From Xenopus tropicalis (Eukaryota > Chordata > Amphibia > Anura > Pipidae): a DNA stretch of 64,000 nt. Below, piece after piece: positions 22,239-33,486 of the stretch. Positions within the stretch are counted from its first letter, which is position 1. Every line of letters begins with the position of its first letter. The translations under genes were made by a program, and so were the position numbers. Below the pieces are notes generated by a model. It was not told where the DNA came from. It did not search any database and worked only from the letters and a program-made list of their open reading frames with translations. The DNA lies in assembly GCF_000004195.4 (NCBI RefSeq), contig NC_030678.2:155571047-155635046 (forward strand), read 5' to 3'.

Positions 22239-22797
22239 AGGGTTTTGACATAACCAAGTCAGAAATATCCATAAAACTATATATATTTGGTATTGGCACA
22301 TTCATTAGATTTCTAAATCAGTTGTATTTCCGCATATAAAATAAAATAATTTTTGGGTTATTTATATATAGCAATGTCTTTATTTTTTTAAGTATTTAGA
22401 CCCTTAAATCTTGTTACAGAAATGGAATTACACAAAAAAATTTTGAAAAATTTAGAAAGCCCAGCTTGTCCTGAAATAACTGATGCATGGTTTCCCTGGG
22501 CAAACTAATATTGCTCTGCAGGAAATGTCCCTAAAGTGAAATGGCAGCAAATGAAATGCAAAATCCTTCCCGGCTCATATATATGTGGCACTGGGTTTAA
22601 TGGCACTGACAGATTTAATAAGAGCTAAAGACAAATTCATAAAAACTGTCTGTAAAATGCCATCTAAAAGACAAAATCTGAAAATGGTCTGTTTAAAAGA
22701 AAAAGGGGAGATAGAGGTTTGTGAATAAGGTGGACAATCCAACAAATCTCCACTTTTATTTTGTCTCAATATCACCACTTTTGTCAATTCCCCCCAT
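22239..22797. other. Unannotated AT-rich stretch
   Basis: No recognised feature. Confidence 0.4.
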
Positions 22798-22936
22798 AGG
22801 GTTGCCAGCTGGCTAGTAAAATGACACCTGAGGCCAATATAATATTATATTATTTAATATAATATTAAATAATAATATAAATAAGGAAAAACTATAAGAA
22901 TATCTGGTATTTGTCTCCAGAATATGTGGCAACCCC
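22798..22936. mobile_element. MITE with AGGGTTGCCA ends and AT-rich core
   Basis: Ends agggttgccagctggc and gtggcaacccc are inverted repeats. The core 22838-22885 is almost pure A/T and itself palindromic. It resembles the split element around the Penelope-like insertion (29745 and 37610). Confidence 0.58.
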
Positions 22937-23560
22937 AGTGCCGGGGGCCACTAGATGGGGGTAAGAAGCTGGCAGGCAGGAGAGAAATCAGATGTAGCTG
23001 GGACACAGATCACAGAAGTCAGGAGACACTCTGTTTTCATAGAAAAATAGAGGAAAGTCCAATTTGTACAGAGTTCATAGGAAAGGTGCCAGGCGAGGAG
23101 GCCTTGGGATTGTGCCAGTTGCTGGAGGCTTTATAGCAGCCACTTGCCTTTCAGCACCACTAGAGGGAGCCAAACCCTTACATTTCAGGTGAAGCTATAT
23201 CTGTGTAAGATGGGGGCTCTGAATATTTCTTGCCTGATAATATATTTTGTAAGAATTTTGTTAACATTTTAAATTAAACCTACAGAATACTATATGAAAG
23301 TTTTAGAAGTTGATTTCTGCAATATTGTTCCATAAGGCATAAATAGTGTCACAAAGGGCTAAACAAATGCTGCAATTGTAATGAACAAATATTGGACAGT
23401 TTCTTGGAATTTCATTTTCTCCCATTTAGGCAGAAGCAGTTTTTGGGTGGAGATTCCTTTTTCAATTGGCACTTAGTTCTGACCTTCCATACCCCCTGTG
23501 GAGTTGGAATCCTTCATTGTCATTGGTTTGAAAAGAAAGTGAGCAGAGTCTGCACTCAAC
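22937..23560. other. Unannotated stretch
   Basis: No recognised feature. Confidence 0.4.
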
Positions 23561-24112
23561 CCATGTTACATACACCCTAACCATATTACATACGCCCTAA
23601 CCATGTTACATACACCCTAACCATGTTACATACCCCCTAACCATGTTACATACGCCCTAACCATGTTACATACGCCCTAACCATGTTACATACGCCCTAA
23701 CCATGTTACATACGCCCTAACCATGTTACATACCCCCTAACCATGTTACATACGCCCTAACCATGTTACATACGCCCTTACCATGATACATACGCCCTAA
23801 CCATGTTACATACGCCCTAACCATGATACATACGCCCTAATCATATTACATACGCCCTAATCATGTTACATACGCCCTAACCATGTTACATACGCCCTAA
23901 CCATGTTACATACGCCCTAACCATGTTACATACGCCCTAACCATGTTACATACGCCCTAACCATGTTACATACGCCCTAACCATGATACATACGCCCTAA
24001 CCATGTTACATACGCCCTAATCATGTTACATACGCCCTAACCATGTTACATACGCCCTAATCATGTTACATACGCCCTAACCATGTTACATACGCCCTAA
24101 TTATGTTACATA
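23561..24112. repeat. 20-bp minisatellite, about 27.6 units
   Basis: The unit ccatgttacatacgccctaa repeats head to tail with strict 20-bp spacing. A few substitutions occur, such as ccatgataca and tcatgttaca, and changes in the cgcc block. Every unit carries CCCTAA, the vertebrate telomeric hexamer, mostly as CCCTAACC. The last unit is truncated. Confidence 0.99.
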
Positions 24113-24118
24113 GTAATA

Positions 24119-24203
24119 TGATATTTCTCTGGTCAGTTCTAAGCAGAGCAGACTCAATCAAGGCAATGACCTATGTGCAGTTCAGCCTGTATGCTTACCT
24201 ATA
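24119..24203. repeat. 85-bp direct repeat, copy 1
   Basis: It starts tgatatttctctggtcag and ends gcttacctata, about 94-95% identical to 24548-24632. It lies right after the 20-bp minisatellite. Confidence 0.9.
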
Positions 24204-24547
24204 AAGGGGCAAAATTATGTTTTCATCCCTTGAGTCAATGCCCTTTTTTTATACAAGACAGCACTTTATTTGCTTCAGTAGCCACAGAATGACACTGCCT
24301 GGAATTAGACACACACCCAAACCAAACCCCATGTACTTTCTGTAAGCCCCAGTTTGTGCTTTAGGATTGCCTATTCAAGTAGAAACAGCTGAGAGGTATC
24401 TTAAAGGAATTTGAAAGAACAGCGCCAACTACTGGTCACTTTGGCCAACTGATTACATTTGGCTCAAAATGAATTTCCTGCATAAATAAACATCTTCTCA
24501 TGTTGTTCTCTTTAGAAAATAAAGTTAGTGAGCAGAGAAGATTCGTC
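24204..24547. other. Interval between the 85-bp direct repeats
   Basis: Unique-looking. The layout suggests a local tandem duplication of 429 bp that later diverged, or a small element with terminal direct repeats. No coding signal. Confidence 0.4.
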
Positions 24548-24632
24548 TGATATTTCTCTGGTCAGGTCTAAGCAGAGCAGACTTAATCACGGCAATGACC
24601 TATGTGCAGTTCAGCCTGTAGGCTTACCTATA
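24548..24632. repeat. 85-bp direct repeat, copy 2
   Basis: Same orientation as 24119-24203, differing at four or five positions (for example gtcaggtct against gtcagttct). Confidence 0.9.
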
Positions 24633-25025
24633 TACCCAGCCCTGTACATCATTACAATACAGTAATAGGATGAACACTGCAATAAATAAATCTAAATATA
24701 CACAGTAGCAGTCATTATTTGCATCATCTTAAGGGAACCGGGTAAGGAGGCCCTGTCCTGTAAAAGCTTGCACTCTAAGTCGTATAAGTTTAACATCACT
24801 ACAACAGAGGTTCTGTGGGTCTAATTGGGTTTTGTAGTTCAGTTAATAAAAGAGTAAATGCAGTTATAATGAGTTATAACTGTGTGGCCATACTGCCATC
24901 TAGTGGGCATTTGCAATATATTCTGATACTTTAAAAAAAATGTACTTTCAGTTGGAAGGATGAAATGTCCCTAATCAAAGATTTAATAAATAAACCAGAA
25001 AACATGACTAGATTTATTTGTAATG
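24633..25025. other. Unannotated stretch
   Basis: No recognised feature. Confidence 0.4.
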
Positions 25026-25166
25026 AGGGCCACCATCAGTGGGGTGCAGTGGGTACTACAATCAAGGGGGTCCCATTCTACTTGTTGCCTAGGTGATCAG
25101 TTGGTTAATAATTTGGCCCTGCTAATTTAGCAGAATGGACCCCCCATGATACCTGATGGCGGCCCT
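25026..25166. mobile_element. MITE with AGGGCCACCATCAG ends
   Basis: agggccaccatcagtgggg and cctgatggcggccct are inverted repeats 141 bp apart. The interior contains gggggtcccattct and agaatggaccccccat, an internal inverted pair. Confidence 0.65.
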
Positions 25167-25975
25167 GTTTATAATACATCCCAGAACACATGGCAGGATA
25201 AATGCAGCACCTATGCCAAGTATAATGCCACCAGAACAAATACAGTACCAATTTAATCCATAAGAACCCCTGAACTCCCTGTATAATAAATACATTACCA
25301 TGGCAGAACAAACAGTGTCAGTTTCATATAGAAAACCTTAGATCTGTGCATTGTGCCCCCCCCCCAAATCTTCTTTAAAGTTGGACAATTAGCTTGCCTA
25401 ATTAGCAGCTTCACTAGTTTCCTTTCCAATGTCTCTATATTAATTGCTAAATTACTGCTTTGCCTGATAATGCAAATGCTCAAGCCCCTAAATGGCAAAA
25501 CAAAAATAGAAAGATACAAACAGTAAGCAAAATACAGAGGAGTTGTAGGCCCTACAGCTCTGGTTCTCATCTGCCATGTTCTTAGCAAAGTCACAGGTCT
25601 CTGTTTGCTTTGGGCGCCCCAATCTCGGAGAGAAATAAAGCAGTGACCCCTTGAGAGCAGCCTGCCAGCTCCGTGCCCCTGTGCCCCTGTGCCCGGCCAT
25701 CTGTCAGACACTGCCCTCGAGGACTCTGCTGTCCCTACTGCTTGTGCTACTGTAAAACACTGTACCATGTGATGTGGAAATGTCATATTTTACAGAATAC
25801 AGACTTAGCCATTATCCATTCCATTTTAGTGGCTTTAAGACCATTGTATAAAGTACAAAGTGAAATGAATACATAATTAACACTCCAACATTTTATTTAT
25901 GACCATTTCTAACTGTAATTGCTCGGGGGGGGGGGGGCTGCAACACTGTTGTCTAATACTGAGCTGTAAAAAGAC
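25167..25975. other. Unannotated stretch with a poly-G run
   Basis: A G14-type run lies at 25924-25937. Nothing coding is recognised. Confidence 0.4.
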
Positions 25976-26320
25976 TAAAGCTGGCCATACATGCACCGAT
26001 AATATCGTACGAAACCTTGTTTCGTACGATATTCGGTGCGTGTATGGTATGCCGGCGAGTCGACCGATATCGCAGGAAGGTGCTGATATCGGCCGACTCG
26101 CTGATCGGACCAGTTTGAAAATTTTGATCGGGCGCCACAGAAGGCACCTGACCAAAATCTGCCTTCAGGGCTGAATCGGCAGAAGGAGGTAGAAATCCCA
26201 TTGTTTCTACCTCCTTACCTGCCGATTCAGCCCTGAATGGTGTGTGGCGGATCTGACGATGTTTCGTGCGACCGATGGTCGCACAAAACATCGTCAGATT
26301 GCCACGTGTATGGCCACCTT
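25976..26320. mobile_element. Multi-hairpin MITE with GGCCATAC ends
   Basis: The ends aagctggccatac and gtatggccacctt are inverted repeats; aagac flanks both sides. Inside, at least three independent hairpins stand in series: ataatatcgtacgaaac with gtttcgtacgatatt, cgagtcgaccgatatc with gatatcggccgactcg, and a long one around gaaggaggtagaaat at 26166-26240. A fourth pairs gatgtttcgtgcgacc with ggtcgcacaaaacatc. Confidence 0.82.
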
Positions 26321-26579
26321 AAGACCTAAAGGATCCCCAACTGAAGGTGGAACCTGCACTGATCCGTTTTTCTAGTGCTCATCAATATGATATGTTCCCC
26401 TTGGAAGCTGCTATCAGTGTAGAGACAATGGCGTAGCAGCACTCAGTTAAAGGCCCAATGGGTTTTTTGTCACACTTGCTGCATATTCATATTTTTTACA
26501 TTCCCTGTATGCTCTGCAGCCTAATATTACAGCCCCCCCCCCCCCACCCCCCGAGTATGACAAGGTACAGCGGCACAAT
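26321..26579. other. Short stretch with a poly-C run
   Basis: A C-rich run is at 26532-26552. Otherwise unremarkable. Confidence 0.4.
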
Positions 26580-26837
26580 GATCACAAGCATAAAATGTAA
26601 CCAGCACTGTGACTCCCAGCATTAAGTAGCACAGTGTCCCCTGCACAGAATGGCTCAGTGACACTCAGGATTCTATGGCTTCCAAGTACAGTGACCCCCA
26701 GCATAGGTAACGAGATCATGGGAAATACTGCATCCAATCCAGCTACAAGGCCTGCTCTCACTGCATGTTGTTTAAACACAAACACTGCACCCAGTATCCG
26801 TTAGTGTGCATGATTTTTCAACTAACCTAGAAACCTA
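26580..26837. repeat. Diverged precursor-like copies of the 29-bp minisatellite
   Basis: Phrases such as cagcattaagtagcacagtg, ctcagtgacactcagg and tacagtgacccccagcat echo the unit that becomes regular at 26838. This looks like the old, unhomogenised edge of the array. Confidence 0.6.
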
Positions 26838-28028
26838 GCATTAAACGGCACAGTGACAGCATTACATTAAAGGCACGGTGACCCACAGCATTACATTAAA
26901 GGCACGGTGACCCACAGCATTACATTAAAGGCAAGGTGACCCACAGCATTACATTAAAGGCACGGTGACCCACAGCATTACATTAAAGGCACGGTGACCC
27001 ACAGCATTACATTAAAGGCACGGTGACCCACAGCATTACATTAAAGGCACAGTGACAGCATTACATTAAAGGCACGGTGACCCACAGCATTACATTAAAG
27101 GCACAGTGACAGCATTACATTAAAGGCACGGTGACCCACAGCATTACATTAAAGGCACGGTGACCCACAGCATTACATTAAAGGCACGGTGACCCACAGC
27201 ATTACATTAAAGGCACGGTGACCCACAGCATTACATTAAAGGCACAGTGACAGCATTACATTAAAGGCACGGTGACCCACAGCATTACATTAAAGGCACA
27301 GTGACAGCATTACATTAAAGGCACGGTGACCCACAGCATTACATTAAAGGCACGGTGACCCACAGCATTACATTAAAGGCACGGTGACCCACAGCATTAC
27401 ATTAAAGGCACGGTGACCCACAGCATTACATTAAAGGCACAGTGACCCACAGCATTACATTAAAGGCACAGTAACCCACAGTATTCATTTCCACTATGAC
27501 AGCTTTTCATTAAAGGCACAGTGACCCACAGCATTACATTAAAGGCAAGGTGACCCACAGCATTACATTAAAGGCAAGGTGACCCACAGCATTACATTAA
27601 AGGCAAGGTGACCCACAGCATTACATTAAAGGCACGGTGACCCACAGCATTACATTAAAGGCAAGGTGACCCACAGCATTACATTAAAGGCACAGTGACC
27701 CACAGCATTACATTAAAGGCACAGTAACCCACAGTATTCATTTCCACTATGACAGCTTTTCATTAAAGGCACAGTGACCCACAGCATTACATTAAAGGCA
27801 AGGTGACCCAGAGCATTACATTAAAGGCAAGGTGACCCACAGCATTACATTAAAGGCAAGGTGACCCACAGCATTACATTAAAGGCAAGGTGACCCACAG
27901 CATTACATTAAAGGCACAGTGACCTACAGCATTACATTAAAGGCAAGGTGACCCACAGCATTACATTAAAGGCAAGGTGACCCACAGCATTACATTAAAG
28001 GCACAGTGACCTACAGCATTACATTACA
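26838..28028. repeat. 29-bp minisatellite, about 40 units, with 253-bp higher-order repeat
   Basis: The unit runs cattacattaaaggca followed by cggtgacccacag, 29 bp. A 25-bp variant lacks CCCA (cagtgacagcattac). Sub-families cacggtg, caaggtg and cacagtg occur in blocks. An atypical segment, gtattcatttccactatgac, appears at about 27480 and again 253 bp later, showing amplification of a larger block. Confidence 0.98.
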
Positions 28029-29744
28029 CTGACTCCCACTTTATGCACAATGACCTAAAGCTTTAAATACAGACCCATAGCATTAAGATTCCTGGGGGAA
28101 CTTTAAAAATTGGCACCCCCATGGTTTTGGGTTTACTTTGTCCTTTAAATGGTACTCTGGCCCCAACCCATCTCTCTCTCCTATATATCCACCATCCAGC
28201 CCTTTCAGCCTATTTTCCACATAGGATAACTCTTTTAAGCCAATGTTATGGGGGCTTCTTAAGGGTGATGATGTCACATGGGTGGGACGATGATGTCACA
28301 GGGTGAAGTGTGGGCCTATCCAGGGGAAAGGCTGTGATGAAAGTTGGGATTTGGGAGGATTCAGCACTATTTAAAGGCAAGTTGGAGGCAAAACTGTGTA
28401 GGGAGGCAGGAAAGTTAGAGGAAATATCTATAAATTATATTTGTAATCTTATTTATAAGAGAGGGCAGCACTGTGATTGTGGACAGATGTATCCAATCAG
28501 AGAGCAGTTCATTCCTGTGCAAGTTATGTTAGTAAATGAGCCCCCTTGTGTTTAGCATTGTAATTATCCTATATTAACAGCATATGCCACGTCATTCCCT
28601 TCTGCCCAATGAAATGTATCGCATTCAGTTGTACTGCCTGTATGGTATTTGGAGTGTAGAAAGAAACCCAGTGGTAAATCCAGCCCCGGCCGCTGGAGAA
28701 CTTAAAGCCATTGCTTATATCTCAATAAGGGGGAGGGGGGGCTGCATATTTATGGTTTATTGTTTAAAATGATAGTGATTTTTTCATTGACTCAATGAAA
28801 GCAAGTGAAGCAGAGAGGGGCAGCAGCTGATATTATAAGGAAACTGGGAATCTCTGAGAATCTGGAGAGAGATGAGCAGGGCTACAGACCAGTCGAGCAC
28901 TTAGGAGATATAGACCCATTTAGGAAGCCTGATTGCTATGGAAACCTTTGATTTACAGAAACCTATTGGATATCAGGGTTAGGAATTGCACATCCCAGAA
29001 GATTCTCAAATTCTGCCAAGCACACTGTAGCGCAGTCCCACCCAACTGTGGTGCCAGCTGACTTGCCTGGCGTTGCTACGGGCGCTGCCTCAGCGGGGGG
29101 ATCAGTTACACGCCAGGCTGCCATCAGCACAGGGCACCATCATTGCTCTTATGCTTGTCCTCCCTGCAGTTTGTCCTTATCATTCGGTTTCAAGCAAGAC
29201 TTCCAGCACACAGACACCTTATCCAGGAAGGGGTTAAGGGCAGAGAGGGTATTAGCCCTTCTGGGTGTAAAATGGCATATGTTATAATTGTTATATCCTT
29301 TCTGGAACTCGCTATCCTGCAGAGCTCACTGCATTCAGTAAGGACAGCAGTGCTCTAATATCAGCTGGGAGGGGGGGGGTTATAGGTTGGTCAACATTTA
29401 TTTTCTCTGTCTCTGGATCTGAATAATAGTGATACTTACTCCCCAAGAAATGCAGTGCAGAGACCTGCATCAATTCTGTGGGTGGGTGGAAACCTTGTGC
29501 CCCCCTTGAGCGCATGTGTGAGCACGCACTAACAATGGTAGGGGGTAACAATGAGCAGTGGGGGCCAAGGGCCTGGACTAGGGGCAGGTGACAGAAGAGG
29601 TTTGTGCCTAGCCCCAGCCCCCCCCCCCCCATGCACACAATTGTGCCCTAGGCCGGTGTCCCCTCTGACCAGCCCTAGTTCTGGCCTGACTGCCCTTTTC
29701 TAAGCGTAGGACTAAAGAGCAGGAATACAGGAATTCCTGTATGC
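28029..29744. other. Mostly unannotated stretch
   Basis: 28268-28310 has two copies of gatgatgtcaca. 29565-29690 is a GC-rich fragment (ctggactaggggcaggtg, then poly-C) related to the repeat at 340-478. No exon recognised. Confidence 0.4.
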
Positions 29745-30010
29745 AGGTGTGCCACCTGGCTGGCATTCGACTACCCGCTAAATCACAGGCTATGGCCGAC
29801 ACCAGTATTATAAATTTATCAGCAATGGCATATAAATCCCTCCCTTCTCTGACCTTCTTCTCTGCCGATAAACCTTTAAAATCATGGGCCCACCTTTGCT
29901 CCGCCTATAGCCCCATCCAGTCACCCCCATTTCCCCACCCATTTACTGGCCCCACCCACCAAACCCACCCATTTCCTGCCCCTTACATCATAGCCCAACC
30001 CTCAAATGAG
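29745..30010. mobile_element. Older MITE, left part, interrupted by the Penelope-like insertion
   Basis: aggtgtgccacctggctgg resembles the AGGGTTGCCA terminus of the element at 22798. The last 15 bases (29996-30010, caaccctcaaatgag) are the left copy of the target duplication. The other part resumes at 37556. Confidence 0.55.
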
Positions 30011-32189
30011 TATATATATTGTGGAGAACCTCGCACTACAGTAATCTAATTTGGGTGCTCAGTATTTAAAGTTTTGACATATACTATATCGTGTTATAGA
30101 CACAAAAAGACAAGACTGGCACACCTATTAGGTTAAAATATAACTTTTACTTCTTGATATTAAAATACTTAAAATGGATAGAAAGAAAAAGAAACGAAAT
30201 TTTAAAATGTACACTATCACACCTTGAAACTGTTACAATTCTAGCTCTTTCACTCCTAGAAATTGTTACTTAATAAGGTATCTTTAGTGTCGTAATTGTT
30301 TAGTTACATTTGTAACAATTCTATAATTGGGTCTGCACAGAAATATCCTGTATGGCTTCTAAAGGAGAGTTGTGGTTTTTATACCCAGGTAAGTAAACTA
30401 ATCTCAACCTTTATAATTCATAGTTCTATTGCCCAGGTAAGTTTTTGATCTGCACAGAGCACTTTGTGAAGTTTACAGAACAATTCGTGGTTAAATGATT
30501 TCGGTAAGTATTGATAGGGGGAAGTTCCTTATAGAGAGTAGAAAATAATCTCATCATCCGTGTAATAAATTTATTCCACAGTCATGTGTTGTGTCTTTAT
30601 TTGATCCACATTTGCTTTGTACTGAGGATCAATTGGAGTGTTCACTATATAAACTGGTAAGTATCATTATGGTATTCATTACGTAAGAGCAGTGAATCAC
30701 CTGGCCGAAAGCTCAGTACTCCACCCAATAATGCGACACCTCTGGACTACGTTCGAACATCAAGTCAACAGAGAATTCCCCATCTCAAGGCGCCTGAAAA
30801 ATTCGCCTCTCTTACTAGGAGGGACAAACCCCCAACATCTATGTATTGAATAAAATAACTTCTATATTTTTAACAGTTCGCGCTGTTATTGGCTATTACA
30901 ACAGTGATTATTTCAACCTCCTTGACAAGTGAACGGAAGTTGCAAGTGTGATTATTTTCCCATTAAATCCCGCATATACACCAATGATATCCCCACTTGC
31001 TCAATCAGAATGGCTGGGCAGATTAGTATAGCACTTAACATCAAGCCGGCAAGAGTAATGATAGCAGATTAGTATAGCGCATATAGGAGCAATTTGTTAT
31101 GTTGGCTTCCTTAACATCCGACCGGTAAGAGTAATATACTTGCGTTTACTTTGTCATGCTATATTGTGGGACGCGTATCAGAACGGGATTTGTCTTAACT
31201 ACTTCGATCTCCCAAAGAGATGGCAATCACATTCGCACTTCACTTAATACAGTGTATATCAAAGCTGTATTTACCCGAGTAGTATTTGCCTTCCCATTAG
31301 CTTTGTTAAATTATTCCGTAGGACATAAATAGGAGTTGTATTCACTTTTGCTACCTCAGTATCGAAAACCCGCCAGGTACACAATTCAGCGCCTATCCAT
31401 TTAGCTTGTTCACTAATAGATATTACACAGAGAATTATAAAACATTTATACCTTTCTTGTGCGGCACATATATTGCGATCAGACTTGCCACTTATCAACA
31501 TTAATTCCCCTCATTGCTTACTTGAACGGCGCATGTAGTGCCTAAGGTTTGCTAATTCGCTTTCTATGTCCTCTATTGTTTCCTCAAAAGACATTTAGTT
31601 TAACTCACGGCTTGTATTCACGTTGCTATTGTGGCGTTTTGATGTTTTTGCGATGTTAACCCTATTGGGTACTTCCGTTCATTCTAGATTCCACAGCGGT
31701 TTCTATGCTCAAACAGGGTCCTAATGCCTATACATATATATGTTATCCCGGCAGCCTGAATTCAGCATATCGGCCACATGGCTCCAATGGAATAAGGTCC
31801 CTTAATATATTCACCTCTCGGGCCTGAGTCCTGGTTTTTTCAGCTCTTTATGTTGCCTCAAAACTTAGGATTTTTACAAATAATTAAGTGATAATACGAC
31901 TATTCCTACTTCATTATTTAACATATTAATAGTTATATGTTTGCTGCTGATGTTTTCGGCGCTTATGTGGTTAAATACAAAAAGTTGCTACTCTTACAAT
32001 ATAAACTACAATGAGTGCTTTGGATTAGTTGATCATTTTCCAATCGAACCCCCGCTTCTATTACCGAGCACACTTCTGGTGCCTACACTTTCATGTGTTA
32101 CCTCGGCAACCAGATACACCTCTTTGTATTACCTCGGCACACGGGATTTTGAACAACCAGTTAATCCACAATTACGACTGGTGGATACC

Positions 32190-32465
32190 TTAAAACTAAC
32201 ACCAGTCTACATTTACTGGTTAAAACATTTAACTGGAGATCAAGATGATTAACACCAGTCTACAATTACTGGTAAAAACATTTAGTTGAGAATCAAGATA
32301 GCTAACACCAGTCTACATTTACTGGTAAAAGCGTTTAGCTGAAAACCAGGGTAACTGACACCAGTCTACATTTACTGGTAAAGACGTTTAGCTGAAAATC
32401 AGGATAGCTAACACCAGTCTACATTTACTGGTTTAAACATTTTAACTGGAGATCAAGATAATATT
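32190..32465 (-). repeat. 53-bp tandem repeat with hairpin motif, left arm
   Basis: Five copies start at 32201, 32254, 32307, 32360 and 32413, exactly 53 bp apart. Each has accagt, a short spacer, then actggt, an 8-nt-loop type hairpin, followed by a tttagctgaaaatca block. Confidence 0.95.
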
Positions 32466-32522
32466 CCTGTGCCTACAACGCCAATTGTTACTACGGCACA
32501 GGAGTTGCTAGATCAAGTGTGT

Positions 32523-32562
32523 GAAACGCCGACGCGCGTTTCGCATGTAGCTTTCTCAAGGC
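32523..32562 (-). ncRNA. Hammerhead-like motif in the left arm (weak)
   Basis: Identical to 35055-35094 on the opposite strand. The same caveats apply. Confidence 0.33.
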
Positions 32563-33486
32563 GCAAGTTTTTTTAGTCATTTTCGTAGAGGTAGTTTTAT
32601 ACTACTTCCAGCCAATCAAATTACTAGTATCACTTTAACTTTTGTTTGTTCGCACCGCCCTCTTTCCCACCCTACTCTTTCTAATGTAGTTCTATTGATT
32701 TTTCCATTATAGGGTATTTTGAAAGGAATCCTTTTCCGTATATTATCAATTTCCACATATCTTCTTGTATTTATTAACATTATCGATAGTTCTTTATTCT
32801 CCTTATAAAACGGCATTACTACCTGGTATCCTTCTTATATACCGCTTTATCCCGAAGGCAGTTCTTTTAGTAGTAACCACTTATTTTAACTACATTTATG
32901 TGACCTTGTGTATATATTTATGTGAATGGGAATGAATTAAACAATGTGATATGAAATGTAAGAGTGGAATATTAATAATCGCAATTAGAATATTAAGTGC
33001 TAAAAGTGATGCGATATGTGCCCATCATCAAGTGGGAGAGCCTCCGACTATAAGGACTTCAACTAAAAAATCGGGGAAGTGCATGTGAAACTGAAATATA
33101 TCTAATGAGAATATAAATCTATGTGAACTGCTCAATGCAGTGCCTGAATGCCGCCTTACTTGTTGTGAAATGTGTGATGAATTTGTGTCTCTAGTGATTA
33201 CTATTCCTTACATGTGGTGCCTCAGTGTGTAAACGTGCTCCATATGTGTTAGGTTGTGCTCATTTTACTGTTGTGCCTTATTCCTATATTAATTTAGGTA
33301 CGTAAAAAGGTGCCAAAGTCTATATTTTCATTTAAGCCTTCCGGAGACAGAGAGTTTAGAAGATAGATCCATTTGCTTTCTTTCTTAAGCAGATGTTCTG
33401 TAATATTGCCCCCTCGTATGCCTAATGTTACATGTTCTATAGCCCAAAACTTTAATTGATTAGGATTGGTCTTAAGACGTAACTGT

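Larger units (their letters stand above)
30074..33469 (-). repeat. Left arm of the palindrome (inverted copy of the element's 3' part)
   Basis: The arm is the reverse complement of 34148-37543. Both are 3396 bp and every place I compared was identical. It starts ttgacatatactatatcg and ends aattgattaggattgg. Read on the minus strand it carries the last 57 or so codons of the endonuclease, the 53-bp hairpin array and the hammerhead-like motif, in the same order as the right arm. Confidence 0.97.

Noticed and set aside
23561..24112. CRISPR-like array
   Set aside because: The units are contiguous with no unique spacers, and the DNA is vertebrate. The same applies to the 29-bp array at 26838-28028.
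23561..24112. True interstitial telomere
   Set aside because: The hexamer occurs once per 20 bp and never in tandem.
31941..32252. 103-codon frame (also 35365-35676 on the other strand) as a real gene
   Set aside because: It is present in both arms only because they are identical, it runs into the 53-bp array, and no domain is recognised.
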